In this document: in pieces, positions 1 through 7,437 of the stretch | Numbering within the stretch: position 1 is the first letter of the stretch | Layout: each line of letters opens with the position of its first letter | DNA from: JAAEQD01 sp964521815 | GTDB lineage: Bacteria; Zixibacteria; MSB-5A5; UBA10806; 4484-95 | Direction: 5' to 3' | Length of the DNA stretch: 14,446 nucleotides | Assembly (NCBI GenBank): GCA_964521815.1 | Contig: CAZFSN010000065.1 | Coordinates: 1-14,446 of the forward strand | Notes under the pieces: generated by a model | What the model saw: only the letters and a program-made list of their open reading frames with translations | Database searches by the model: none | Told to the model about the DNA's origin: nothing | Position numbers and translations under genes: made by a program

Positions 1-541
1 GGTCGATGGGGACGTCGGCGACGAGCTGGTTGAATCCCAGGGGGACCATCCGGGCGAAGAACAGGTCGGCCTGTCGGCAGATGACGACGTTGGTGTGGTT
101 CGAGCCGACGTCGATCAGCAGCGAGACGATTTCGGTATCCTCGGCCCGGCGGCTGAAGAACCGCACGAAGCTGTTGATCAAGGCCTGGGGCCAAACGGAA
201 ATGCCTGCGGTTTCCAGGCCGGCGTTTTCGCATTTGTCGATTATCTTTTTATCGTACGCGCCATATTGAAGCCAGACTTTTTTGGCGCCATAAGCTACGA
301 TATCATCGATTAAAGCGGAAGCGCTGCTTTTATTTATGGCGATATAAACGGCATCGGTTTTTTCCGGAAGCGAATTCAAGTCTTTATAAAAATTATCGCC
401 GCCTTCTGGATTTACCCGGTAGACTTTATGCCCGGCGGCAATGAGCGCCCTTTCGACCTCGGAAGCCATGGTTTTACGCTTGGGCGAAACTCCAAAAACA
501 GCTATAGTATTTGACTCCAGGAATTGACGTTTACTTGGCAT
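1..541 (-). CDS. CoA-binding domain protein, running in frame into a PilM-like segment (partial at left edge; possible chimera)
   Basis: The frame opens at ATG 541-539, overlapping the rny stop by 11 bases, with AGGAG 8 bases upstream at 550-554. It stays open to the window edge, giving about 180 residues. Residues 1 to about 110 look like a small CoA-binding (Rossmann-type) domain: a beta strand plus nucleotide loop (IAVFGVSPKRKTMASEV), then VYRVNPEGG, VYIAINKSSA and KKVWLQYGAYDKKIIDKCE. From about residue 112 the protein changes character. LLIDVGSNHTNVVICR followed by LFFARMVPLG resembles the second phosphate-binding region of the actin-like pilus protein PilM. The first phosphate motif expected at a PilM N-terminus is absent. 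Codon use and GC change at the same point. A CoA-binding gene after rny is plausible. The PilM-like end is more likely an assembly join or recombination product than a working fusion. Confidence 0.7.
   Translation of the reverse strand, partial: MPSKRQFLESNTIAVFGVSPKRKTMASEVERALIAAGHKVYRVNPEGGDNFYKDLNSLPEKTDAVYIAINKSSASALIDDIVAYGAKKVWLQYGAYDKKIIDKCENAGLETAGISVWPQALINSFVRFFSRRAEDTEIVSLLIDVGSNHTNVVICRQADLFFARMVPLGFNQLVADVPID
178..235. other. Composition break inside the left-edge reading frame
   Basis: By hand count, bases 1-240 are about 60-67% G+C per 60-base block, while 241-360 are about 40-42%. On the coding (minus) strand, codons before the break often end in A or T (GAT AAT TTT TAT AAA), and codons after it almost all end in G or C (AAC AGC TTC GTG CGG TTC). 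The switch lies between the codons for KCENAGL and those for INSFVRFF. This coincides with the change in protein family described for the overlapping gene. Confidence 0.6.
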
Positions 542-2090
542 ACTCCACACTCCTGGTTTCACGAATAACAGTGACTTTAATCTGACCGGGGTATTCCAGT
601 TCCGATTCGATCTTGCGAGCGATATCGCCGGCCAATTGAACGCAGCCGACATCATCGATACGATCCGATTCGACGATCACTCTTATTTCGCGGCCGGCCT
701 GAATAGCGTAAGCTTTGCCCACTCCGCTGAATGAATCGGCCATCTCCTCGAGTTTTTCCAGGCGTTTTACATAGCCTTCCAGGGTCTCACGTCTGGCGCC
801 CGGCCTGGCGCCCGAAATAGCATCGGCGGCCTGAACGAGTACTGCAAACGGAGTTTCCATCGGAACATCTTCGTGATGGCTGGCTATGGCATTTAAGACC
901 GCCGCGGGTTCGTTGAATTTCGATACGAAATCAACGCCCAGCTGCGTGTGTGTGCCTTCGGTTTCTCTATCTATCGCCTTGCCGATATCATGCAGCAAGC
1001 CCGCTCTCTTGGCCAAATTGGCATCCAGACCCAATTCGGCGGCCATGATACCGCAGAGGAATGACACCTCTTTGGCATGCTGCAATACATTCTGGCCATA
1101 GCTGGTTCGGAAATTCAGCTTGCCCAGTAAATTGATAATTTCCGGGTTGATACCATGCACACCGACATCGAAACAAGCTTGCTCACCGATTTCCCGGATA
1201 ATGACTTCCATCTCTTTTTCCGCTTTGCCCACAACCTCTTCAATCCTCGATGGATGAATGCGGCCATCCATGATAAGCTTTTCCATGGCGATCCGGGCTA
1301 CCTCGCGACGTATCGGGTCATAGCCGGACAGGATAATCGCTTCGGGAGTGTCATCAACAATAACATCGATACCCGTAGCGGTCTCAAACGACCGTATATT
1401 TCGACCTTCGCGCCCAATTATCCGGCCCTTCATTTCATCGGTGGGAATATTTACTACCGATACGCATGACTCCATAGTGTAATCGGCCGCGCATCGTTGA
1501 ATTGCCTGGATAATGATATTTTTCGCTTCTTTTTGCGCGTCGCGTTCGGCTTGTTCTTTGATTTCTTTAATCAACTTGGCGGCGTCACGTCTGGCTTCGG
1601 CCTCCAGGTTTTCCATCAAGATTTTCTTGGCTTCCTCCGATGTCATCCCCGCCACTTTTTCAAGTTGCGCGTTTTGATCGGCGATAAGGGCTTCAAGTTC
1701 TTGCTCTTTATGAAGGGTGGCTCTTTCCTTGATGGATAAGTTTCTTTCGCGGGCGATAATATCTCTTTCCTTGAGATTCAGAATATCGACCTTACGGTTC
1801 AAGGTCAGTTCTTTATCATGAAGACGTGTTTCAAGTCTCTGAACCTCGGTTCGTTTGCTGCTGGTCTCCTTTTCGAATTTCGATTTCTCTTTAAGCCAAT
1901 AGTCTTTGGCCTCAAGTACGGCTTCTTTTTTCTTGACTGCCGCCGATTTTTCCGCTTCGGAGATAATTTTCATTGCCATTGCTTCAGCGCCGGCAATTTT
2001 CTTTTCTCCGCTCCGGCGTGAGACAACCACCCCAATAATAAACGCGGCGATAATTAGTACGCCACCGATAATTAAATATGTTGTTTCCAT
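531..2090 (-). CDS. rny: Ribonuclease Y (membrane-anchored endoribonuclease)
   Basis: RNase Y starts decay of many mRNAs by endonucleolytic cleavage at the inner face of the cytoplasmic membrane. Seen here in order: an N-terminal membrane segment (residues about 3-25, rich in I, V, L and G), a long charged coiled coil (about 30-195), a KH RNA-binding domain with GRIIGREGRN at 223-232, and an HD phosphohydrolase domain with H338, H367-D368 in LLHDIGKAID, H405-H406 and D423. The length of 519 residues is typical of the family. I chose ATG 2090 because GGGAGG lies four bases upstream (2095-2100). An in-frame TTG at 2102 would add MGGA, but it sits over that ribosome-binding site. It follows zapA by about 30 bases, and its stop overlaps the next start, so it is probably the third gene of the zapB-like/zapA/rny unit. 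Confidence 0.97.
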   Translation of the reverse strand: METTYLIIGGVLIIAAFIIGVVVSRRSGEKKIAGAEAMAMKIISEAEKSAAVKKKEAVLEAKDYWLKEKSKFEKETSSKRTEVQRLETRLHDKELTLNRKVDILNLKERDIIARERNLSIKERATLHKEQELEALIADQNAQLEKVAGMTSEEAKKILMENLEAEARRDAAKLIKEIKEQAERDAQKEAKNIIIQAIQRCAADYTMESCVSVVNIPTDEMKGRIIGREGRNIRSFETATGIDVIVDDTPEAIILSGYDPIRREVARIAMEKLIMDGRIHPSRIEEVVGKAEKEMEVIIREIGEQACFDVGVHGINPEIINLLGKLNFRTSYGQNVLQHAKEVSFLCGIMAAELGLDANLAKRAGLLHDIGKAIDRETEGTHTQLGVDFVSKFNEPAAVLNAIASHHEDVPMETPFAVLVQAADAISGARPGARRETLEGYVKRLEKLEEMADSFSGVGKAYAIQAGREIRVIVESDRIDDVGCVQLAGDIARKIESELEYPGQIKVTVIRETRSVEYAK

Positions 2091-2119
2091 TGCGCCTCCC
2101 AAGGCGTCAGGAGAGAGGG

Positions 2120-2398
2120 CTAATCTTCAAGTGCGGCGTTTAAGTTTTCGGCAAGATCAATTACCTGGCGTTCAAGGTTCTCGGGTACCAGTTTGCGAGC
2201 CTGAAAAAGCTCATCGGCAATATTTAATGCAGCTAAAACCGCTACTCGCGTATCGGATTGGTCGCTATATTTCGACACGACCTCGTTCATTTTTTTATCC
2301 ACGTAAACAGCGGTCTCTTTTATATATTCATGGCTGGTATTAGCCTTGAGCGCGTAATCTGTGCCGAAAATCGTCACTTTCAGCCTGCTTTTATCCAT
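2120..2398 (-). CDS. zapA: Cell division protein ZapA
   Basis: ZapA binds FtsZ and bundles Z-ring protofilaments. The 92-residue product has the family pattern: an N-terminal beta segment (KVTIFGTDYALK), HEYIKETAVYVDKKMNEV, then the conserved helix VAVLAALNIADELFQARK, which leads into the C-terminal dimerisation coiled coil. Start choice is uncertain by one codon. ATG 2398 is the conventional choice, while TTG 2401 is immediately adjacent and better spaced (10 rather than 13 bases) from GGGGAG. It lies 36 bases after a ZapB-like coiled-coil gene and just before rny, probably on one transcript. Confidence 0.93.
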   Translation of the reverse strand: MDKSRLKVTIFGTDYALKANTSHEYIKETAVYVDKKMNEVVSKYSDQSDTRVAVLAALNIADELFQARKLVPENLERQVIDLAENLNAALED

Positions 2399-2434
2399 CA
2401 AATTAGCTTGGTCTCCCCAAATCTATATTAAAGG

Positions 2435-2740
2435 TTAACTCTCGACAGAATAACTCTTTTCAAACGCCGATAGTTTGGCCGATAAAGTCAAAAGCTTCTG
2501 TTTTATGTCTTTTTCCTTGATCTGCCAGGTTTTCTCATCAGACGAATTAAGGCGATCCAGTTCTTGTTTCATCCGTTCGGCCTTTTTTTCACTCAAGGCC
2601 AACAATCGCTTCAATTCGTTTGCTTCGGCTTTCAACTCCTTGTTATTATCTTTCAGTTTCGCTATTTTAGCGATTGCTGAATCCACAACCGCTTTTAGCT
2701 TATCAAAGTTCGATTCAATATTTTGCATACTGCTGTTCAT
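2435..2740 (-). CDS. Small coiled-coil protein, ZapB-like
   Basis: The 101-residue product is almost entirely predicted coiled coil: charged heptads run from about residue 8 to 95 (KLKAVVDSAIAKIAKLKDNN, then ELKAEANELKRLL), with no signal peptide or membrane segment. Size and style resemble ZapB-type Z-ring factors, and its place directly upstream of zapA supports a division role. No catalytic or metal motif is visible, so the name rests on coiled-coil character and neighbourhood. The start at ATG 2740 has no Shine-Dalgarno sequence. It lies about 12 bases downstream of a strong -10 element, so the message may be leaderless. An in-frame ATG at 2728 also lacks a ribosome-binding site. Confidence 0.75.
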   Translation of the reverse strand: MNSSMQNIESNFDKLKAVVDSAIAKIAKLKDNNKELKAEANELKRLLALSEKKAERMKQELDRLNSSDEKTWQIKEKDIKQKLLTLSAKLSAFEKSYSVES

Positions 2741-2751
2741 CTATCGGTTTA

Positions 2752-2780
2752 ATTATAATATATAATATTCTTTTTCTCAA
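2752..2780 (-). promoter_or_regulatory. Sigma70-like promoter for the zapB-like/zapA/rny unit
   Basis: Reading the minus strand, TTGAGA (2780-2775) is followed by a 17-base AT-rich spacer and a perfect TATAAT (2757-2752). The -35 overlaps the pheT stop codon. A transcript starting about 7 bases past the -10 would begin near 2745, only about 5 bases before the ATG of the ZapB-like gene. The match to consensus and the exact spacer are direct observations; promoter activity is inferred. Confidence 0.65.
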
Positions 2781-5158
2781 GCCCTTAATTCAGCTTTAAA
2801 TTCTTCAGTAATTTTTTTCACGACCCGATTATGGACTTTATCTACTTCATCATCTGTGAGAGTATTTTTATCGGACCTGTAAATTATCCTAAAGGCAATA
2901 CTTTTTTTATTATCGGCGATATTTTTTCCTTTATATAAATCAAACGGAAAAACATCTTCAACAAGCTTTCCACCGGAATTTCTTATTACAGTCATAATGT
3001 CCCGCGCAAAGACTGTTTCATCCACCAGCAAGGCGATATCTCTGTCGGAAGAGGGGAATTTTGGCAAAGCGGTAAAGTAGCTGGTCTTGAAGGCCAGCCC
3101 GACGAACTCATCGATTGATATTTCAGAAATATAACTATCTTGTTTCAACCCAACAGTTTTGCCGGCCAACGCCGACACTTTGCCAAACCGCCCAAGATTA
3201 AAATTATTTGCTTTTATCACGAAACTACAACTTTCTTCAAAGTATGGGTCATCCTGCGGAACCAGTTGAACATCGCCGATTTTAAAATATTCGAAAATCG
3301 CCTCGAGCTCGGCTTTAAGCGAATAAAAATCAGTTAATATTTCTTTGTTACGCCAACTTACAGGTGCCTCACGGCCGCTTAGACCAAGACAAAAATATTC
3401 TTTTTCATCAACCAGTTCACCGGAGGATGGTTTATAAGTAGCTCCGATTTCATAAAGTTTGATATCTTTGTTGCCATGATTAATATTATGCTTAAGCGCT
3501 TTAAGCATCGAAATCGATAAATCCGGTCGAAGCGTCGACATTTCCTCGGAAAGCGGATTCATCAGGTTGACTGTATCAACGCTGTCATATATTTTCCGCA
3601 ATTGACGACCATCCACCAGTGTCAGCGAAAATATCTCATGGAATCCCCGGCCAATCAAGAAATCTCTCAAGCGGTTTTTGATAATCGTCTTCGGCTCGAT
3701 ATTCGTTTCCAGCGTACCGCCGGGCCGATAAAGATCGGGGATCTTATTCAGCCCGTAAACTCGGGCAATTTCCTCGATTAAATCAGCTTCACGGATCAAA
3801 TCTGGTCTAAATGATGGTTGAACTGCTTCGATTATTTCACCATCTGTAATTTTAATATCAAGTCCGGTCAATATTCTATTCATTTCAGATTTTTCAATAT
3901 TCGATCCGAGTAAAGCATTGACTCTTTCAGGCCGCAGTTTTATCTTAACCGGCGAAAATTTACGGGGATAGACATCTATCATACCTTTATGAATCTTGCC
4001 TCCGGCCAACTCGGTTATCAGACGACAGGCATGGTTGTTGGCTTTAGGGGCCATTTCCGGGTCGGCTCCACGCTCGAACCGCTGGGATGATTCGGTAGAC
4101 AGACCCACGGCCTTAGCGCCGCGCCTGATAGTAACCGGATCAAAATAAGCCGATTCCAGCAAGATATCAGTCGTCGAATCGGTCACTTCTGAATTTAAGC
4201 CGCCCATGATTCCCGCCAGGGCAACGCCGTTTTGACCATCGGTTATCAGGCAATGGCCGCTATTAAGTTCATGTTCGGTTTCATCAAGAGTCGTAAATTT
4301 CTCACCTTGCCCGGCTTTGCGGATCACGACCTTTTTCGATTTAAAATAGCTATAATCGAAAGCATGCAAGGGATGCCCGGTTTCCAAAAGCACATAATTC
4401 GTGATATCGACAATATTATTTATAGGTCTGATACCCAGGTAATACAAGCGGGCTTTTAGCCATAAAGGCGATGGCCCTATCTTGACCCCCGATATCAACC
4501 GCCCGGTATAACGTGGGCAACCGTCAGGATCATCTATTTCGATACTCAAACTATCGGTGATTTTTGGGCCGGTTTCGATCACATCAAATTCAGGATAATT
4601 AATTTGTCCGCCTATTAGCGCTTTTAATTCGCGGGCCATGCCGATATGCGACAGGCAATCCGGCCGATTGGGCGTTATTTCAAATTCAAAAATATAATCT
4701 TTGAGTTCTAAAAATTGATCAAGCGCCAGACCAAGTTTGATTGACTCATCAAGTATAATAATCCCGGTATGGTCATCAGAGATACCGAGTTCATCTTCGG
4801 CCAAAATCATCCCGAATGATTCCACTCCACGGATTTTGGCTTGTTTGAGTTTATTACCATCGGCCAGGGTGGCCCCGATTTTGGCAAAAATGACGTTAAT
4901 ATCGGGCTTAACATTGGGCGCGCCGCAGACAGCCGTCAGTTTCTCATCCCCTGTATTTACCGTGCAAATAGTCAGCCTGTCGGCATCGGGATGAGGATCA
5001 ACTGAAATCACGCGTCCGGTAACGATACCGGATGTATCGAAACCTTTTTCTTCGATAGCTTCAACCTCGGAACCGGCCATAGTCAAAACCTCGCCTAATC
5101 CGGTCGGCGAAAGGTCAAAATGGATAAACCGCTTAAGCCATTCGTAGCTGATCTTCAT
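2777..5158 (-). CDS. pheT: Phenylalanine--tRNA ligase beta subunit
   Basis: This is the beta chain of the alpha2-beta2 PheRS, which binds tRNA-Phe and edits mischarged Tyr-tRNA-Phe. At 793 residues it is full length (E. coli has 795). Domains in order: N-terminal MKISYEWLKRFI, an EMAP-II-type tRNA-binding fold (about 42-150, with VDPHPDADRL and VCGAPNV), a B3/B4 editing domain (about 210-390, with NNIVDITNYVLLETGHPLHAFD split over 240-270), a B5 domain (about 405-475, with SFRPDLIREADLIEEIARVY), a catalytic-like domain, and a C-terminal FDX-ACB anticodon-binding domain (about 697-793, starting TALPKFPSSDRDIALLVDE). Its ATG shares one base with the pheS TGA (TGATG), which indicates translational coupling for equal subunit production. 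Confidence 0.98.
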   Translation of the reverse strand: MKISYEWLKRFIHFDLSPTGLGEVLTMAGSEVEAIEEKGFDTSGIVTGRVISVDPHPDADRLTICTVNTGDEKLTAVCGAPNVKPDINVIFAKIGATLADGNKLKQAKIRGVESFGMILAEDELGISDDHTGIIILDESIKLGLALDQFLELKDYIFEFEITPNRPDCLSHIGMARELKALIGGQINYPEFDVIETGPKITDSLSIEIDDPDGCPRYTGRLISGVKIGPSPLWLKARLYYLGIRPINNIVDITNYVLLETGHPLHAFDYSYFKSKKVVIRKAGQGEKFTTLDETEHELNSGHCLITDGQNGVALAGIMGGLNSEVTDSTTDILLESAYFDPVTIRRGAKAVGLSTESSQRFERGADPEMAPKANNHACRLITELAGGKIHKGMIDVYPRKFSPVKIKLRPERVNALLGSNIEKSEMNRILTGLDIKITDGEIIEAVQPSFRPDLIREADLIEEIARVYGLNKIPDLYRPGGTLETNIEPKTIIKNRLRDFLIGRGFHEIFSLTLVDGRQLRKIYDSVDTVNLMNPLSEEMSTLRPDLSISMLKALKHNINHGNKDIKLYEIGATYKPSSGELVDEKEYFCLGLSGREAPVSWRNKEILTDFYSLKAELEAIFEYFKIGDVQLVPQDDPYFEESCSFVIKANNFNLGRFGKVSALAGKTVGLKQDSYISEISIDEFVGLAFKTSYFTALPKFPSSDRDIALLVDETVFARDIMTVIRNSGGKLVEDVFPFDLYKGKNIADNKKSIAFRIIYRSDKNTLTDDEVDKVHNRVVKKITEEFKAELRA

Positions 5159-6171
5159 CAGAACTGCCTTATAAACCTGATATCATTTTCATATAATAAT
5201 CGGACATCATCGATCCGAAATCTCAGCATGGTAATTCTATCAACACCCATACCCCAGGCGAAACCGGTGTATTTTTCGCTATCATAGCCGACCGCCTTGA
5301 ACACCTCGGGATCGACCATGCCGGCGCCCGATATTTCCAGCCAGCCGTTATGCTTGCACACCCGGCAGCCCTTGCCGCCGCAAAGGACGCAGGAAAAATC
5401 GTACTCTACCGATGGTTCGGTAAACGGGAAAAAGTGAGGTCTGAACCTGACTTTGATATCTTTGCCGAACATCATCCGGGCAAAGGCGATAATCGTGCCT
5501 TTCAAATCGGCGAAAGTCACGCCCTGATCCACGTATAATCCTTCACATTGATAAAACACCGGCGAATGCGAGGCATCCGGCGTATCCGACCGATAACAAC
5601 GGCCGGGTGCGATTATCCTGACCGGCGGCTTCTGTTTCTCCATGGTGCGAATTTGCACCGGCGAGGTATGTGTGCGTAAACAGACGCCATCTTTTATATA
5701 GAACGTATCTGAAAGATCGCGGGAGGGATGATCCTCGGGCGTATTCAACGCGTCGAAAGTATAATAATTCGATTCGACATCCGGGCCGGAGGCAACCTCG
5801 AAACCCATGCCGTGAAAAATTGAAACGATGTCATCCACGGTTTGTAAAAGCGGGTGTTTATGGCCGATGAAACTGGACCTGACCGGTAAAGTATAATCGA
5901 GAGTTCCCTGTTTGTCTTTGGATGAATATTGCGACGAAATATTTTGGATTTCATCCTGAATGAGTTTCTTGAGACGATTGATCTCAGCGCCTATTTTAGG
6001 CCGCAAATCGGCGGATGCCTCGCCCAATAACCTGGAAAACTCCGAGAGCTTGCCTTTGCGGCTTAAGAATTCAATCCGCAAAGCCTCAAGGGCTTCTCTG
6101 GTTTGGGCTGATTTCAGTTTTGAAAAAGCGGATTTTTCAAAATCTTTGAGCCGATTTAATATCTCATCCAT
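5158..6171 (-). CDS. pheS: Phenylalanine--tRNA ligase alpha subunit
   Basis: This is the catalytic subunit of PheRS, a class II synthetase that charges tRNA-Phe. The 337-residue length is normal for the family. Visible features are an N-terminal helical coiled coil (1-85) that reaches the tRNA, the NTPEDHPSRD segment (143-152), motif 2 around APGRCYRSDTPDASHSPVF (188-206), the Phe-pocket region HFFPFTEPSVEYDF (246-259), and motif 3 FAWGMGVDRITMLRF (304-318). Four cysteines at 261, 264, 269 and 272 (CVLC and GCRVC) form the small Cys-rich knuckle seen in many bacterial PheS proteins. No good Shine-Dalgarno sequence precedes ATG 6171. A terminator-like hairpin ends only 6 bases before it, so expression may be attenuated. 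Confidence 0.98.
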   Translation of the reverse strand: MDEILNRLKDFEKSAFSKLKSAQTREALEALRIEFLSRKGKLSEFSRLLGEASADLRPKIGAEINRLKKLIQDEIQNISSQYSSKDKQGTLDYTLPVRSSFIGHKHPLLQTVDDIVSIFHGMGFEVASGPDVESNYYTFDALNTPEDHPSRDLSDTFYIKDGVCLRTHTSPVQIRTMEKQKPPVRIIAPGRCYRSDTPDASHSPVFYQCEGLYVDQGVTFADLKGTIIAFARMMFGKDIKVRFRPHFFPFTEPSVEYDFSCVLCGGKGCRVCKHNGWLEISGAGMVDPEVFKAVGYDSEKYTGFAWGMGVDRITMLRFRIDDVRLLYENDIRFIRQF

Positions 6172-6177
6172 GTATAT

Positions 6178-6203
6178 AAAAAGGCCATAGAAACCTGGCC
6201 CTT
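6178..6203 (-). terminator. Terminator- or attenuator-like hairpin between rplT and pheS
   Basis: On the minus strand GGCCA and TGGCC can pair around an 8-base loop, followed at once by TTTTT. With one bulged G the stem lengthens to 7 bp (AAGG-CCA with TGG-CCTT). The U-tract ends 6 bases before the pheS ATG. This position matches where PheRS attenuation occurs in enterobacteria, but I see no Phe-rich leader peptide. It could simply be a weak partial terminator after rplT. Confidence 0.45.
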
Positions 6204-6237
6204 ATATTTAAAGGTTAATTCAATGATTAACTGCCGT

Positions 6238-6588
6238 TTAGCCCGGTTTTACGGTTTCAACGATTTTCTTAAAGCCTTCACTGTCCCGAGCAGCCATATC
6301 GGCCAACACTTTGCGGTCCAGCTTGATACCGGCTTTATTTAAACCATCGATAAACCTGGAATAACTCAAACCATAAAGCCTGACAGCGGCGTTAATCCGT
6401 ATTATCCAAAGCTTGCGGAAATCTCTTTTTCTGGCGCGTCGATCCCGATAGGCATAGGTCAGTCCTTTCTGGACTGTTTCTTTAGCGGTGCGGTAGAGTT
6501 TACTGCGACCGCCATAATTGCCCTTGGCCGCCTTTAGCACTTTTTTGTGGCGACGCTTGGCGGCAGGATTATTTGTTGCACGAGGCAT
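6238..6588 (-). CDS. rplT: 50S ribosomal protein L20
   Basis: L20 binds 23S rRNA early and is essential for assembly of the large subunit. The 116-residue product has the typical basic N-terminal extension (MPRATNNPAAKRRHKKVLKA, then KGNYGGRSKLYRTAKE) and the conserved globular part (RDRRARKRDFRKLWIIRINA, then GLSYSRFIDGLNKAGI). GGGAG lies 5 bases before ATG 6588. It follows rpmI by 23 bases. L20 represses its own operon in E. coli and B. subtilis. The hairpin in the infC-rpmI gap is a possible target here, but that is inference. Confidence 0.98.
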   Translation of the reverse strand: MPRATNNPAAKRRHKKVLKAAKGNYGGRSKLYRTAKETVQKGLTYAYRDRRARKRDFRKLWIIRINAAVRLYGLSYSRFIDGLNKAGIKLDRKVLADMAARDSEGFKKIVETVKPG

Positions 6589-6611
6589 TTTATCTCCCTA
6601 CAGATCCTGTT

Positions 6612-6806
6612 TTAATAAGGTATCAATCTCTCAACGCGTTTTTGGTCTGCTTTAGAAACCAGCGCTGATTTTCTCAGCTGCCGTATACGCTTCGGCGTCT
6701 TCTTGGTCAGGATGTGACCCTTATTCACGTGACTGCGTTTTATCTTGCCGGTACCGGTTTTTCTGAACCGTTTGGCCGCTGATCTATTTGTCTTAATTTT
6801 TGGCAT
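6612..6806 (-). CDS. rpmI: 50S ribosomal protein L35
   Basis: This is a small, very basic large-subunit protein of 64 residues that begins MPKIKTNRSAAKRFRKTGTG and continues with KIKRSHVNKGHILTKKTPKR, as expected for L35. ATG 6806 is the true start: GGGAG lies 7 bases upstream (6814-6818) and the protein then begins with the family-standard MPKIKT. An in-frame upstream ATG at 6830 would add eight unrelated residues, and the -10-like element beside it argues that this stretch is noncoding. Confidence 0.97.
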   Translation of the reverse strand: MPKIKTNRSAAKRFRKTGTGKIKRSHVNKGHILTKKTPKRIRQLRKSALVSKADQKRVERLIPY

Positions 6807-6829
6807 TAACAATCTCCCATTTTGGGGCA

Positions 6830-6858
6830 AATATATACAAAAACAATTCCATGCGCAA
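6830..6858 (-). promoter_or_regulatory. Possible internal promoter for rpmI-rplT
   Basis: On the minus strand TTGCGC (6858-6853) is separated by 17 bases from TATATT (6835-6830). A start near 6823 would give a leader of about 17 bases containing the rpmI ribosome-binding site. It sits directly after the terminator-like hairpin that follows infC, so the pair could reset transcription for the ribosomal-protein genes. The -35 match is only 4 of 6, so this is a candidate, not a firm call. Confidence 0.4.
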
Positions 6859-6859
6859 T

Positions 6860-6909
6860 AAAAAATAAGCCGTTTTATTTAAACCAGTTGATTAAGTTAA
6901 GGCTTATTT
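6860..6909 (-). terminator. Long-loop terminator-like hairpin between infC and rpmI
   Basis: On the minus strand AAATAAGCC (6909-6901) and GGCTTATTT (6871-6863) form a 9-bp perfect stem around a loop of about 29 bases, and the second arm runs into six T residues (6865-6860). The first arm overlaps the infC stop codon. The loop is AT-rich and may hold a small inner stem. A hairpin here could attenuate downstream rpmI-rplT expression, possibly under L20 control. The structure is visible; the regulation is inferred. Confidence 0.55.
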
Positions 6910-7429
6910 ATTTTTTGGCCGTAAAAATTAGGGACACACGTCTGCCTTCCCAGGTCGAATCGGGTTCAGGTTCAGCCAGGCCGGTAAGATCTTGAGTTAC
7001 CCTTTCCAGAATTTTCGTACCGAGTTCCTTATGGGCCAACTCGCGTCCTTTAAATTGAACGTAGACTTTGACTTTATTGCCCTGACTCAGAAATTCGATT
7101 ATATGCTTCAATTTGAACTTATAATCATGTTCCTCGGTTTTGGGTCGAAAGCGCATTTCTTTTAAGACAATCGTATGCTGCTTCTTTTTGGCAATTTTGG
7201 CTTTTTTCGACTGCTCGTAAAGGTATTTGCCAAAATCCATGATCTTGCAAACCGGCGGTTTTACGTTTGGCGCAATTTCAACCAGATCCAGATCGTTTTG
7301 TTTGGCAATATCCAGCGCTTCCTGAGAACTGACAATGCCAATCTGCTCACCATCGGCGCCAATTAGCCTGACCTCAGGCGCTTTTACCCGATGGTTAACC
7401 CTAACCCTGGGTTCTACTCGTCCCTTAAT
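6908..7429 (-). CDS. infC: Translation initiation factor IF-3 (AUU start)
   Basis: IF-3 binds the 30S subunit, prevents premature 50S joining and checks the start codon. The frame continues upstream of the first ATG (7240) with unmistakable IF-3 N-domain sequence: RVNHRVKAPEVRLIGADGEQ, IGIVSSQEALDIAKQNDLDL, then VEIAPNVKPPVCKIMDFGKY. Beginning at ATT 7429-7427, 10 bases after a strong AGGAGG (7440-7445), the product is 173 residues, the normal length. Its linker (KYLYEQSKKAKIAKKK) joins the C-domain (about 85-173, KEMRFRPKTEEHDYKFKLKH). AUU is the known autoregulatory start of infC in E. coli. The Shine-Dalgarno sequence overlaps the thrS stop, so translation of the two genes is probably coupled. 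Confidence 0.93.
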   Translation of the reverse strand: MKGRVEPRVRVNHRVKAPEVRLIGADGEQIGIVSSQEALDIAKQNDLDLVEIAPNVKPPVCKIMDFGKYLYEQSKKAKIAKKKQHTIVLKEMRFRPKTEEHDYKFKLKHIIEFLSQGNKVKVYVQFKGRELAHKELGTKILERVTQDLTGLAEPEPDSTWEGRRVSLIFTAKK

Positions 7430-7437
7430 TATTAAAA

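Noticed and set aside
6..313. Plus-strand open frames at the left edge
   Set aside because: They are opposite the minus-strand frame, which has recognisable domains and a good ribosome-binding site; the plus-strand products match nothing recognisable.
2091..2102. TTG start for rny adding MGGA
   Set aside because: These codons are the Shine-Dalgarno region of ATG 2090, and the ATG gives a normal RNase Y start followed directly by its membrane anchor.
6807..6830. Upstream ATG start for rpmI giving an N-terminal MPQNGRLL extension
   Set aside because: L35 proteins begin MPKIKT, the ribosome-binding site suits ATG 6806, and a -10-like element adjoins the extension.
7393..7411. Telomere-like GGTTAACCCTAACCCTGGG on the plus strand
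   Set aside because: It lies inside the N-terminal coding part of infC (codons for EPRVRVNHR) and occurs only twice, so it is explained by the protein.
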